The notes: generated by a model from the letters alone, not told the origin. 64,000 nucleotides of DNA from Collimonas fungivorans Ter331 (GCF_000221045.1 NC_015856.1:4360542-4424541); one strand, 5' to 3'. Shown: positions 18,901 through 28,247, counted from the stretch's first letter. Numbers and translations: made by a program.

Positions 18901-21900
18901 CGAGGTTGACGTCGACAGCGAAGCGATGCCCGTAGACGTCGAGGTCGACAACGACGTCACTTTGCTATTGGTGGTGCTCAGGCCGCTCGAAGTTGACGTC
19001 GACAGCGAAGCGATGCCCGTAGACGTCGAGGTCGACAACGACGTCACTTTGCTATTGGTTGTGCTCAGGCCGGTCGAGGTTGACGTCGACAGCGAAGCGA
19101 TGCCCGTAGACGTCGAGGTCGACAACGACGTCACTTTGCTATTGGTGGTGCTCAAGCCGGTCGAGGTTGAGGTCGATAGCGAAGCGATGCCCGTAGACGT
19201 CGAGGTCGACAACGACGTCACTTTGCTATTGGTGGTGCTCAGGCCGGTCGAAGTTGACGTCGACAGCGAAGCGACACCAGTCGATGTAGAAGTCGACAGC
19301 GACGATACGTTACTGTTGGTTGTGCTCAAGCCCGTCGAAGTGGATGTCGACAGCGAAGCGATGCCCGTGGACGTCGAAGTCGACAGCGATGAGACATTGC
19401 TGTTGGTTGTACTCAGGCCGGTCGAAGTGGATGTCGACAGCGAAGCGATGCCCGTAGACGTCGAAGTCGACAGCGATGAGACATTGCTGTTGGTTGCACT
19501 CAAGCCAGTAGACAACGAAGCGACACCAGTTGATGTAGAAGTCGACAACGACGTGACATTACTGTTCGTGGTACTCAAGCCGGTCGAAGTGGAACTCGAC
19601 AGCGACGAGACATTGCTGTTGGTTGTACTCAGGCCAGTCGATGTAGAAGTCGACAACGAAGAAACATTGCTGTTCGTGGTGCTCAGGCCGGTCGAGGTTG
19701 ATGTCGACAGCGAAGCGATACTGGTTGATGTCGAGGACGACAATGACGAAACGTTACTGTTCGTGGTACTCAAGCCGGTCGAAGTTGATGTCGACAGTGA
19801 AGCGATACCGGTTGATGTCGAAGTCGACAGCGACGAGACATTGCTGTTCGTGGTGCTCAGACCGGTCGAGGTTGAAGTCGACAGCGAAGCAATACCGGTT
19901 GATGTCGAAATCGACAATGAGGAGACATTGCTGTTCGCAGTACTCAGGCCGGTCGAAGTCGAGGTCGACAGCGAAGCGATACCGGTTGATGTCGAGGTCG
20001 ACAGTGACAACACGTTGCTATTCGTAGTACTCAGGCCAGTAGACAACGAAGCAACGCCAGTAGATGTAGACGTCGACAGCGAGGCGATGCCTGTGGACGT
20101 CGAAGTCGACAGCGACGAGACATTGCTGTTGGTTGTACTAAGGCCAGTAGAAAACGAAGCGACGCCAGTCGATGTAGAAGTCGACAACGAAGAAACATTG
20201 CTGTTCGTGGTGCTTAGGCCGGTCGAAGTGGATGTCGACAGCGAAGCGATGCCAGTAGACGTCGAGCTCGACAACGACGTCACGTTGCTATTGGTTGTGC
20301 TCAGGCCAGTAGACAGCGAAGCGACACCAGTTGATGTGGATGTCGACAACGAAGAAACATTGCTGTTCGTGGCGCTCAGGCCACTCGATGTTGAGGTCGA
20401 CAGCGAAGCGATACCGGTTGATGTCGAAGTCGACAGCGACGTCACGTTGCTGTTAGTTGTGCTCAGGCCAGTGGACAGCGAAGCGACACCAGTCGATGTA
20501 GACGTCGACAACGAAGAAACATTGCTGTTTGTAGTGCTCAGGCCGGTCGAGGTTGACGTCGACAGCGAAGCGATACCCGTAGACGTCGAGGTCGACAACG
20601 ACGTCACGTTGCTGTTAGTGGTGCTCAAACCGGTAGACAACGAAGCAACGCCAGTCGATGTGGACGTCGACAACGATGAGACATTGCTGTTAGTCGTGCT
20701 CAGGCCGGTCGAGGTCGAGGTCGACAGCGAAGCAATGCCGGTTGATGTCGAAGTCGACAACGAGGAGACATTACTGTTCGTGCTGCTCAGGCCGGTCGAG
20801 GTTGATGTCGACAGAGATGTTACGTTGCTGTTGGTTGTACTCAGGCCAGTAGACAACGAAGCAACGCCAGTCGATGTAGAAGTCGACAACGACGAGACAT
20901 TGCTGTTAGTCGTGCTCAGGCCGGTCGAGGTTGACGTCGACAGCGAAGCGATACCCGTAGACGTCGAGCTCGACAACGACGTCACGTTGCTGTTGGTTGT
21001 GCTCAAACCGGTAGACAACGAAGCAACGCCAGTCGATGTGGACGTCGACAACGACGAGACATTGCTGTTAGTCGTGCTCAGGCCGGTCGAGGTTGATGTC
21101 GACAGCGAAGCGATACCCGCAGACGTCGAGCTCGACAACGACGTCACGTTGCTGTTGGTTGTGCTCAAACCGGTAGACAACGAAGCAACGCCAGCCGATG
21201 TAGAAGTCGACAACGACGAGACATTGCTGTTAGTCGTACTCAGGCCAGTCGAGGTTGACGTCGACAGCGAAGCGATACCCGTAGACGTCGAGCTCGACAA
21301 CGACGTCACGTTGCTGTTGGTTGTGCTCAAACCGGTAGACAACGAAGCAACGCCAGTCGATGTGGACGTCGACAACGATGAGACATTACTGTTAGTCGTG
21401 CTCAGGCCGGTCGAAGTTGACGTCGATAGCGAAGCGACACCAGTTGATGTAGAAGTCGACAACGACGAAACATTGCTGTTAGTCGTGCTCAGGCCGGTCG
21501 AAGTTAATGTCGACAGAGATGTTACGTTGCTGTTGGTTGTACTCAGGCCAGTAGACAACGAAGCAACGCCTGTTGATGTAGAAGTCGACAGCGAAGCGAT
21601 GCCGGTTGATGTCGAAGTAGACAGCGACGAAACATTACTGTTAGTCGTGCTCAGGCCGGTCGAGGTTGACGTCGACAGCGAAGCGATGCCCGTAGACGTC
21701 GAGGTCGACAACGACGTCACGTTGCTGTTGGTTGTGCTCAGGCCAGTAGACAGCGAAGCGATGCCCGTAGATGTCGAGGACGACAGCGACGAGACATTGC
21801 TGTTCGTGGTACTCAAACCGGTAGACAGCGACGCTACCCCCGTCGAGGTCGAAGTCGACAATGAGGCGATGCCTGTGGATGTCGAGCTCGACAACGACGA

Positions 21901-24900
21901 GACATTACTGTTCGTCGTGCTCAGGCCAGTCGAGGTTGATGTCGACAGAGATGTTACGTTGCTGTTGGTTGTACTTAGGCCAGTAGACAACGAAGCGACA
22001 CCAGTTGATGTAGAAGTCGACAACGACGAGACATTGCTGTTAGTCGTGCTCAGGCCGGTCGAGGTCGAGGTCGACAGCGAAGCAATGCCGGTTGATGTCG
22101 AGGTCGACAACGACGAGACATTACTGTTAGTCGTGCTCAGGCCGGTCGAAGTTGACGTCGACAGCGAGGCGATGCCTGTGGATGTCGAGGTCGACAGCGA
22201 CGAGACATTGCTGTTGGTTGTGCTCAGGCCAGTGGACAGCGAAGCAATACCAGTCGATGTAGAAGTCGACAATGACGAGACATTACTGTTAGTCGTGCTC
22301 AGGCCGGTCGAAGTTGATGTCGACAGAGATGTTACGTTGCTGTTGGTTGTACTCAGGCCCGTAGACAACGAAGCAACGCCTGTTGATGTAGAAGTCGACA
22401 GCGAGGCGATGCCTGTGGATGTCGAGGTCGACAGCGACGAGACATTGCTGTTGGTTGTACTCAGGCCGGTAGACAACGAAGCAACGCCAGTTGATGTAGA
22501 AACCGATAACGACGAAACATTACTGTTAGTCGTGCTCAGGCCGGTCGAGGTTGAGGTCGACAGTGAAGCGATACCGGTTGATGTCGACGTCGACAACGAG
22601 GAGACATTGCTGTTCGTGGTGCTCAGGCCAGTTGAAGTGGATGTCGACAGCGAAGCAATACCGGTTGATGTCGAAGTCGACAACGAAGAAACATTGCTGT
22701 TCGTGGTGCTCAGGCCAGTTGAAGTGGATGTCGACAGCGAGGCGATGCCTGTGGATGTCGAGGTCGACAGCGACGAGACATTGCTGTTGGTTGTACTCAG
22801 GCCAGTAGACAACGAAGCAACGCCAGTTGATGTAGAAGTCGACAACGAAGAGACATTACTATTCGTGGTGCTCAGGCCGGTCGAGGCTGACGTCGACAGT
22901 GAAGCGATGCCCGTAGACGTTGAGGTCGACAACGACGTCACGTTGCTGTTAGTTGTGCTCAGACCAGTGGACAGCGAAGCGACACCCGTCGATGTAGAAG
23001 TCGACAATGACGAGACATTACTGTTAGTCGTGCTCAGGCCGGTCGAAGTTGACGTCGACAGCGAGGCGATGCCTGTGGATGTCGAAGTCGACAGCGACGA
23101 GACATTGCTGTTGGTTGTGCTCAGGCCAGTGGACAGCGAAGCAATACCAGTCGATGTAGAAGTCGACAATGACGAGACATTACTGTTAGTCGTGCTCAGG
23201 CCGGTCGAGGCTGACGTCGACAGCGAGGCGATGCCCGTGGACGTCGAAGTCGACAGCGACGAGACATTGCTGTTGGTTGTACTCAGGCCAGTAGACAACG
23301 AAGCAACGCCAGTTGATGTAGAAGTCGATAACGATGAAACATTACTGTTAGTCGTGCTCAGGCCGGTCGAGGTTGACGTCGACAGCGAGGCGATACCGGT
23401 TGACGCCGAAGTCGACAACGAGGAGACATTACTGTTCGTGGTACTCAAGCCGGCCGAGGTTGATGTCGACAGCGATGAGACATTGCTGTTGGTTGTACTA
23501 AGGCCCGTAGACAACGACGTGACGCCAGTCGACGTCGAGGTCGACAACGAGGACACATTGCTATTGGTTGTACTCAAGCCGGTTGACAGTGAAGCCGCAC
23601 CGGTCGATGTAGAAGTCGACAGCGACGAGACATTGCTGTTGGTTGTACTCAGGCCAGTAGACAACGAAGCAACGCCCGTTGATGTAGAAGTCGATAACGA
23701 CGAGACATTGCTGTTAGTCGTGCTCAGGCCGGTCGAGGTCGAGGTCGACAGCGAAGCGATACCCGTAGACGTCGAGGTCGACAACGACGTCACGTTGCTG
23801 TTAGTGGTGCTCAAACCGGTAGACAACGAAGCAACGCCAGTCGATGTGGACGTCGACAACGACGAGACATTGCTGTTAGTCGTGCTCAGGCCGGTCGAGG
23901 TCGAGGTCGACAGCGAAGCAATGCCGGTTGATGTCGAAGTCGACAACGAGGAGACATTACTGTTTGTGCTGCTCAGGCCAGTCGAGGTTGATGTCGACAG
24001 AGATGTTACGTTGCTGTTGGTTGTACTCAGGCCAGTAGACAAGGAAGCAACGCCAGTCGATGTAGACGTCGACAACGACGAGACATTGCTGTTAGTCGTA
24101 CTCAGGCCAGTCGAGGTTGACGTCGACAGCGAAGCGATACCCGTAGACGTCGAGCTCGACAACGACGAGACATTACTGTTAGTCGTGCTCAGGCCGGTCG
24201 AGGTTGAGGTCGACAGTGAAGCAATGCCGGTTGATGTCGAGGTCGACAGCGACGTCACGTTGCTGTTGGTTGTGCTCAGGCCAGTAGACAACGAAGCAAC
24301 GCCAGTCGATGTAGACGTCGACAACGAAGAAACATTGCTGTTAGTCGTGCTCAGGCCGGTCGAGGCTGATGTCGACAGCGAAGCGATACCCGTAGACGTC
24401 GAGGTCGACAGCGACGTCACGTTGCTATTGGTTGTGCTCAGGCCAGTAGACAACGAAGCGACACCGGTCGATGCCGAAGTCGACAACGACGAAACATTAC
24501 TGTTAGTCGTGCTCAAACCGGTAGACAACGAAGCAACGCCAGTCGATGTGGATGTCGACAACGAAGAAACATTGCTGTTCGTGGTGCTCAGGCCACTCGA
24601 TGTTGAGGTCGACAGCGAAGCGATACCGGTTGATGTCGAAGTCGACAGCGACGTCACGTTGCTGTTCGTGGTACTCAAACCGGTAGACAGCGACGCTACG
24701 CCCGTCGACGTCGAAGTCGACAGCGAAGCGATGCCCGTAGACGTCGAGCTCGACAACGATGTCACCTTGCTGTTGGTTGTGCTCAAACCGGTGGACAGCG
24801 AAGCAACACTAGTCGATGTAGACGTCGACAATGACGAGACATTACTGTTCGTAGTACTCAAGCCGGTCGAGGTTGACGTCGACAGCGAGGCGATGCCCGT

Positions 24901-26880
24901 GGACGCAGAAGTCGACAGCGATGAAACATTGCTGTTGGTTGTGCTCAGGCCAGTAGACAACGAAGCAACGCCTGTTGATGTAGAAGTCGACAACGACGAG
25001 ACATTACTGTTAGTCGTGCTCAGGCCGGTCGAGGTTGAGATCGACAACGACGTCACGTTGCTGTTGCTTGTGCTCAGACCAGTGGACAGTGAAGCGACAC
25101 CAGTTGATGTCGAGGTCGACAACGAGGAGACATTGCTGTTCGTGGTGCTCAGGCCGGTCGAAGTGGAAGTCGATAATGAAGCGATACCCGTAGACGTCGA
25201 GGTCGACAACGACGTCACGTTGCTATTGGTTGTGCTCAGGCCGGTGGATAGTGAAGCAACACCGGTCGATGTCGAAGTCGACAACGACGAAACATTACTG
25301 TTCGTGGTACTCAACCCGGTGGACAAAGAGGATTCCGCCACTCGTGACGTGCTAATACCAGTAGAGGTAGAGGTCGACAGCGACGAGACGTTGCCGTTAG
25401 TTGTGCTCAGGCCGGTGGACAGCGAAGCAACCCCCGTCGAAGTCGAAGTCGACAGTGACGACACGTTGCTATTGGTTGTGCTCAGACCCGTGGATAGCGA
25501 AGCGACGCCAGTCGATGTAGAAGTCGACAACGACGAGACATTACTGTTAGTCGTGCTCAGGCCGGTCGAGGTTGATGTCGACAGAGACGTTACGTTGCTA
25601 TTCGTTGTACTCAGACCAGTGGACAACGAAGTAATACCAGTCGATGCCGAAGTCGATAACGACGACACGTTGCTGTTCGTTGTACTCAGACCAGTCGACA
25701 ATGAAGCAGCGCCGGTTGATGTCGAAGTCGATAGCGATGTCACACTGCTATTCGTTGTACTCAATCCAGTAGACAAGGAGGATTCCGCGACTCGTGACGT
25801 ACTGATACCTGTGGAGGTTGAGGTCGACAGCGATGTCACACTGTTATTCGTTGTACTCAATCCGGTAGACAGCGAAGCAACACCAGTCGAAGTCGAGCTC
25901 GACAACGACGACACGTTGCTGTTGGTTGCGCTCAAACCGCTGGACAACGAAGAGACACCGGTTGATGTCGAAGTCGACAGCGACGATACATTACTGTTAG
26001 TCGTGCTCAGACCTGTCGAAGTGGATGTCGACAGCGAAGCGATACCCGTAGACGTCGAGGTCGACAACGACGTCACGTTGCTGTTCGTTGTGCTCAGACC
26101 AGTTGACAACGAGACGGCACCAGTTGACGTGGACGTCGACAGCGATGTCACGCTGCTATTCGTGGTACTCAACCCGGTGGACAAAGAGGATTCCGCCACT
26201 CGTGACGTACTGATACCAGTAGAGGTAGAGGTCGACAACGACGAGACGTTACCGTTGGTTGTGCTCAATCCGGTGGACAGCGAGGTGATGCCGGTTGACG
26301 CTGAAGTCGACAACGATGTCACGTTACTGTTAGTTGTACTCAAACCAGTGGACAACGAAGCAATACCAGTCGATGCTGAAGACGATAACGACGATACGTT
26401 GCTGTTCGTTGTGCTCAAACCCGTCGACAACGACGTGACACTGCTGTTGGTTGTGCTCAGTCCGGTTGATAACGACGTGATACCGGTTGACAGTGAATTG
26501 ACGCTCGTTGACTCCGAGGTCGATAGCGAGGAGATACTGCTATTGGTTGCGCTCAGCCCAGTCGATAGGCTGGTTACCGTCGTTGACGTGGAGGTCGATA
26601 AACTGTTGAGGTACACCCTGGTGTTGTTTACATAATTAACACAGGAAGCCGTGCCGCCATACATGGTGCCACCTGAACCTGCCGTACACACCGCTTCTGG
26701 CAGTGTTTGCGCAAACACGTAATTCGGCGTAAACAAAAATAACTGCACGCAGAGCCCTGCAGCCCCCATCACAGCAGTAACGGCTGAGCCACTACGTTTC
26801 CCGCGAGCCGCCGTATTTTCAGACACGGCAATCCACGTGCCAAGGACTTCGCTATAAACGCTACGGTAAATCTTATTCAT
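15976..26880 (-). CDS. Giant trimeric autotransporter adhesin TAA-3, headless N-terminus
   Basis: At 3634 aa this is the largest gene in the window. ESPR MNKIYRSVYSEVLGTWIAVS and a signal core ending NYVFAQ occupy about 1-58. Instead of a YadA head, only about 30 residues with two Cys precede the stalk. From about 91 to 3160 the chain is almost entirely Ser, Thr, Gly, Leu, Ala, Ile, Asn and Val, built from modules SLSTSTSTGIA (11), SLSTGLSTTNSNVS (14) and SLSTSTSTGLSTTNSNVS (18). Hydrophobic spacing of 7 and 11 suggests coiled coil. Near 230, 369 and 517 the stalk is broken by TSRVAES. A neck ERQIINVAAGTQN (about 3227), a short stalk, head repeats (about 3427-3515), a second neck and the YadA anchor ending GVDFKLW complete it. 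The frame is intact throughout, which argues for selection. Binding partner unknown. Confidence 0.93.
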   Translation of the reverse strand: MNKIYRSVYSEVLGTWIAVSENTAARGKRSGSAVTAVMGAAGLCVQLFLFTPNYVFAQTLPEAVCTAGSGGTMYGGTASCVNYVNNTRVYLNSLSTSTSTTVTSLSTGLSATNSSISSLSTSESTSVNSLSTGITSLSTGLSTTNSSVTSLSTGLSTTNSNVSSLSSSASTGIASLSTGLSTTNSNVTSLSTSASTGITSLSTGLSTTNGNVSSLSTSTSTGISTSRVAESSLSTGLSTTNSSVTSLSTSTSTGAVSLSTGLSTTNSNVTSLSTSTSTGIASLSTSTSTGLSTTNSNVSSLSTSTSTGVSSLSSGLSATNSNVSSLSSSTSTGVASLSTGLSTTNNSVTSLSTSTSTGISTSRVAESSLSTGLSTTNSSVTSLSTSTSTGAASLSTGLSTTNSNVSSLSTSASTGITSLSTGLSTTNSNVTSLSTSTSTGLSTTNSNVSSLSTSTSTGVASLSTGLSTTNSNVSSLSTSTSTGVASLSTGLSTTNGNVSSLSTSTSTGISTSRVAESSLSTGLSTTNSNVSSLSTSTSTGVASLSTGLSTTNSNVTSLSTSTSTGIASLSTSTSTGLSTTNSNVSSLSTSTSTGVASLSTGLSTSNSNVTSLSISTSTGLSTTNSNVSSLSTSTSTGVASLSTGLSTTNSNVSSLSTSASTGIASLSTSTSTGLSTTNSNVSSLSTSTSTSVASLSTGLSTTNSKVTSLSSSTSTGIASLSTSTSTGVASLSTGLSTTNSNVTSLSTSTSTGIASLSTSTSSGLSTTNSNVSSLSTSTSTGVASLSTGLSTTNSNVSSLSTSASTGVASLSTGLSTTNSNVTSLSTSTSTGIASLSTSASTGLSTTNSNVSSLSTSTSTGVASLSTGLSTTNSNVTSLSTSTSTGIASLSTSTSTGLSTTNSNVSSLSSSTSTGIASLSTSTSTGLSTTNSNVSSLSTSTSTGVASLSTGLSTTNSNVTSLSTSTSTGLSSTNSNVSSLSTSTSTGIASLSTSTSTGLSTTNSNVSSLSTSTSTGVASLSTGLSTTNSNVTSLSTSTSTGIASLSTSTSTGLSTTNSNVSSLSTSTSTGVASLSTGLSTTNSNVSSLSTSTSTGAASLSTGLSTTNSNVSSLSTSTSTGVTSLSTGLSTTNSNVSSLSTSTSAGLSTTNSNVSSLSTSASTGIASLSTSTSTGLSTTNSNVSSLSTSTSTGVASLSTGLSTTNSNVSSLSTSTSTGIASLSTSASTGLSTTNSNVSSLSTSTSTGIASLSTGLSTTNSNVSSLSTSTSTGIASLSTSTSTGLSTTNSNVSSLSTSTSTGVASLSTGLSTTNSNVTSLSTSTSTGIASLSTSASTGLSTTNSNVSSLSTSTSTGVASLSTGLSTTNSNVSSLSTSTSTGIASLSTSTSTGLSTTNSNVSSLSTSTSTGIASLSTSTSTGLSTTNSNVSSLSTSTSTGIASLSTSTSTGLSTTNSNVSSLSVSTSTGVASLSTGLSTTNSNVSSLSTSTSTGIASLSTSTSTGVASLSTGLSTTNSNVTSLSTSTSTGLSTTNSNVSSLSTSTSTGIASLSTGLSTTNSNVSSLSTSTSTGIASLSTSTSTGLSTTNSNVSSLSTSTSTGIASLSTSTSTGLSTTNSNVSSLSTSTSTGVASLSTGLSTTNSNVTSLSTSTSTGLSTTNSNVSSLSSSTSTGIASLSTSTSTGVASLSTGLSTTNSNVSSLSSSTSTGIASLSTGLSTTNSNVTSLSTSTSTGIASLSTSTSTGLSTTNSNVSSLSTSTSTGIASLSTSTSTGVASLSTGLSTTNSNVTSLSTLTSTGLSTTNSNVSSLSTSTSTGVASLSTSTSTGLSTTNSNVSSLSTSTSTGVASLSTGLSTTNSNVTSLSSSTSTGIASLSTSTSTGLSTTNSNVSSLSTSTSAGVASLSTGLSTTNSNVTSLSSSTSAGIASLSTSTSTGLSTTNSNVSSLSTSTSTGVASLSTGLSTTNSNVTSLSSSTSTGIASLSTSTSTGLSTTNSNVSSLSTSTSTGVASLSTGLSTTNSNVTSLSTSTSTGLSSTNSNVSSLSTSTSTGIASLSTSTSTGLSTTNSNVSSLSTSTSTGVASLSTGLSTTNSNVTSLSTSTSTGIASLSTSTSTGLSTTNSNVSSLSTSTSTGVASLSTGLSTTNSNVTSLSTSTSTGIASLSTSTSSGLSATNSNVSSLSTSTSTGVASLSTGLSTTNSNVTSLSSSTSTGIASLSTSTSTGLSTTNSNVSSLSTSTSTGVASFSTGLSTTNSNVSSLSTSTSTGIASLSTSTSTGVASLSTGLSTTNSNVLSLSTSTSTGIASLSTSTSTGLSTANSNVSSLSISTSTGIASLSTSTSTGLSTTNSNVSSLSTSTSTGIASLSTSTSTGLSTTNSNVSSLSSSTSTSIASLSTSTSTGLSTTNSNVSSLSTSTSTGLSTTNSNVSSLSSSTSTGLSTTNSNVTSLSTSTSTGVASLSTGLSATNSNVSSLSTSTSTGIASLSTSTSTGLSTTNSNVSSLSTSTSTGIASLSTSTSTGLSTTNSNVSSLSTSTSTGVASLSTSTSTGLSTTNSKVTSLSTSTSTGIASLSTSTSTGLSTTNSKVTSLSTSTSTGIASLSTSTSTGLSTTNSKVTSLSTSTSTGIASLSTSTSSGLSTTNSKVTSLSTSTSTGIASLSTSTSSGLSTTNSKVTSLSTSTSTGVASLSTGLSTTNSNVSSLSTGLNTTNSNVSSLSTSTSTGITSLSTGLSTTDSNVSSLSTSTSTGVASLSTGLSTANSNVSSLSTSASTGITSLSTGLSTIDSNVSSLSTSTSTGVASLSTGLSTTNSNVSSLSTGLSTTDSNVSSLSTSASTGVASLSTGLSTTNSNVSSLSTSTSTGAASLSTGLSTTNSNVSSLSTSTSTGVASLSTGLSTTNSSVSSLSTGLSTTDSNISSLSTSASTGVASLSTGLSTTNSNVSSLSTSASTGITSLSTGLSTTDSNVSSLSTSTSTGVASLSTGLSTTNSNVTSLSTSTSTGVASLSTGLSTTNSNVSSLSTSTSTGVASLSTGLSTTNSNVSSLSTSTSTGVASLSTGLSTTDSNVTSLSTSTSTGVVSLSTGLSTTNSNVTSLSTSASTGVASLSTGLSTTNSNVSSLSTGLSATTSNIGSLSTGLSTTTSNVGSLSTGLSSTNSNVTSLSTGLKNSGVTGYFRADGKLDGSDNAQVSTGSNSVAIGADSINQTIAGTDRINVVSVGSAGKERQIINVAAGTQNTDAVNLSQLNSLSTSTSAGLGSLSTGLSTTNSNVNSLSTSTSAGLSTNTSSINSLSTNLSSNTSNLGSLSTGLSSTNSNVSSLSTSTSSGISSLSTGISSLSTGLSTVTSLSTGLNNIANGATSLSTSLKPLVDSANAASANGSTIGATTIGGANSNGTVQTRGTSGTAISNVNAATCGSVSGVDATGTGLCAQATKDGATAIGSNAQATDTNATAVGFRALASQAGSVAIGYNARATGDPTVAIGNNALASGNDAVAMGAGAEATANRSVALGAYSVADQANTVSVGSTGNERRITNVAPGVNPTDAVNVSQLHSVQNQIGTVQRIAYSGVAMSMAMAGAVTTALERGEGRMGVGIGSYQGYGALALQFRAKTASGNNTWGVGVSTTGSVWGVSAGVDFKLW

Positions 26881-26997
26881 GACTGGCTCTATGCAAAAGG
26901 TGGCACGGCTTGCGGCATAGAATCAGACCGATTGCGCAGGCAAAACCACATGGAATATAAAAATCTGGGGAGTATCTGAAGACAGCTGAGGCCGCAG

Positions 26998-27132
26998 TCA
27001 CTTTGGAATCGCGCTGTAGCTGGTTCTGCCGGCCAGCTTCATCCGCCTGAGCGACCGGCGAAACCTGCTACCCGGGAGCCCTGCACTATCGACCATGGTT
27101 CTAACTAATATCATCTGATGCAATTTACTCAT
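26998..27132 (-). CDS. Short ORF upstream of TAA-3, possible leader
   Basis: This 44-aa ORF begins MSKLHQMILVRTMVDSAG and has AAGGTGA about 6 bases before its ATG. It starts 252 bases upstream of the TAA-3 ATG on the same strand, close to the position of the small ORF before TAA-2 (272 bases). The sequence is basic, with no membrane segment and no recognised relative. It may be a leader peptide or chance; the evidence is the ribosome binding site and matching position. Confidence 0.25.
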   Translation of the reverse strand: MSKLHQMILVRTMVDSAGLPGSRFRRSLRRMKLAGRTSYSAIPK

Positions 27133-28193
27133 CTTTTCACCTTGAAAATCTGACGTTCTATGACCTAAAAGAACTCGGCTTCATCGCATCAAAGACAGCA
27201 GGTTCAAGTGACTTGGATACTTGCCTCGACCTCGATTGAAAAATCTGGAGCTCAGACATTTTGCTGGACAGGCGGAATCCAGCCCCGCAACTCTCTTATT
27301 TAAAATTAACAATATTGGATTTTATTTAACATTCTTTGATGTTTTAAGTTCTTCTTGCCCACCGTTTGATCGCATAGAAAACAGTCAACCCAAACTCGCA
27401 TCCGGCCAGCCCCGTCGAGGCTCCTGGCAGAAAAATGAAGGTATTGGAATTTGCGTAATACCGATTTATGTCAAGACGAGCAACACTTCATCCGTTGCTG
27501 CAAAATGAACATCATTAAATGTCCAAATTCATAATTTATTGCAGGTGCCAAATGTTAATTTCAATTAACATTTATGTCATCAAAATAAGTTCCCCAAAGT
27601 CGCCAATAAACAACGAATAAATTTGTATATGACGATGGATTTTTCGGGGAAAAACTTAATTTTCTTTAGTTATCCTTCCTATTTTTTCCAAAAATATTCT
27701 GTAAGTGCTTATAAAGACTGGATTTTATTAGATATACGAATCTGAAATGTCCATAGTCATAAATTTCCAAAAACACAAAAATAATAAATGTAAATAATTT
27801 GTTGCCACAGAATAAAAACATGTTATACAGAAATAAAGTAACGCAATGTTTCTGCTTGGAAATGATAAATAGTGTTTCCTGATATTAATAAATTGCAGTA
27901 TGGGGAATTATCCGGTTGGAGATTAAAAGCACGCTCCAACGCAGCAGTTTTCCATCTACAGGAAATGCTATTTTATCTGGCAATAATTGCAACTTTATAT
28001 CCAGGAACGAGAAGAAGCGCTGAGGGTTGACCCACCATATGACGCAGCTGAAATGGCGAGACTACGTTAAGCGCAGGATTGATTAAAGATTTTTTATTGC
28101 GCCACTGTAAGATGCCGCTTCGTCAATGGAAATGTAAAGTCGGCTAATGGTAGGCGCGTGATTACGCCATGACCACGCAGCCGGCCAAGGCAA
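27133..28193. other. AT-rich intergenic region upstream of TAA-3
   Basis: About 1 kb with no convincing gene. From about 27290 to 27930 it is strikingly AT-rich with many short A and T runs, unlike all neighbouring coding DNA. It presumably holds the TAA-3 promoter and may bind H-NS-type silencers. A 95-codon plus-strand frame here has no start context or similarity. Confidence 0.6.
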
Positions 28194-28227
28194 TAAAAAA
28201 CCCGCAACAACATGGTCATTGCGGGTT
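28194..28227 (-). terminator. Rho-independent terminator of rbgA
   Basis: AAAAAACCCGCAA (to 28208) pairs with TTGCGGGTT (from 28219). It lies 21 bases beyond the rbgA stop on the minus strand and ends in T. Together with bases before it, it is a diverged copy of the terminator at 15873. Confidence 0.7.
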
Positions 28228-28247
28228 CATTGCAGAGTTGAAGCAGG

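Noticed and set aside
17423-26635. A 3070-codon open frame on the plus strand opposite TAA-3, with similar long frames at 12476-14839 and 8371-9936
   Set aside because: It is the mirror of the stalk repeats: the repeated codons happen to lack stop complements in that frame. The product is a monotonous VDVEVDNDETLLLVVLRPV-type repeat with no signal or start context.
6969-26880. CRISPR array, suggested by regular repeats
   Set aside because: The repeats are in-frame protein-coding stalk modules without unique spacers.
27221-27508. 95-codon plus-strand frame in the AT-rich region
   Set aside because: Begins at a TTG without a ribosome binding site; composition is not coding-like and no family is recognised.
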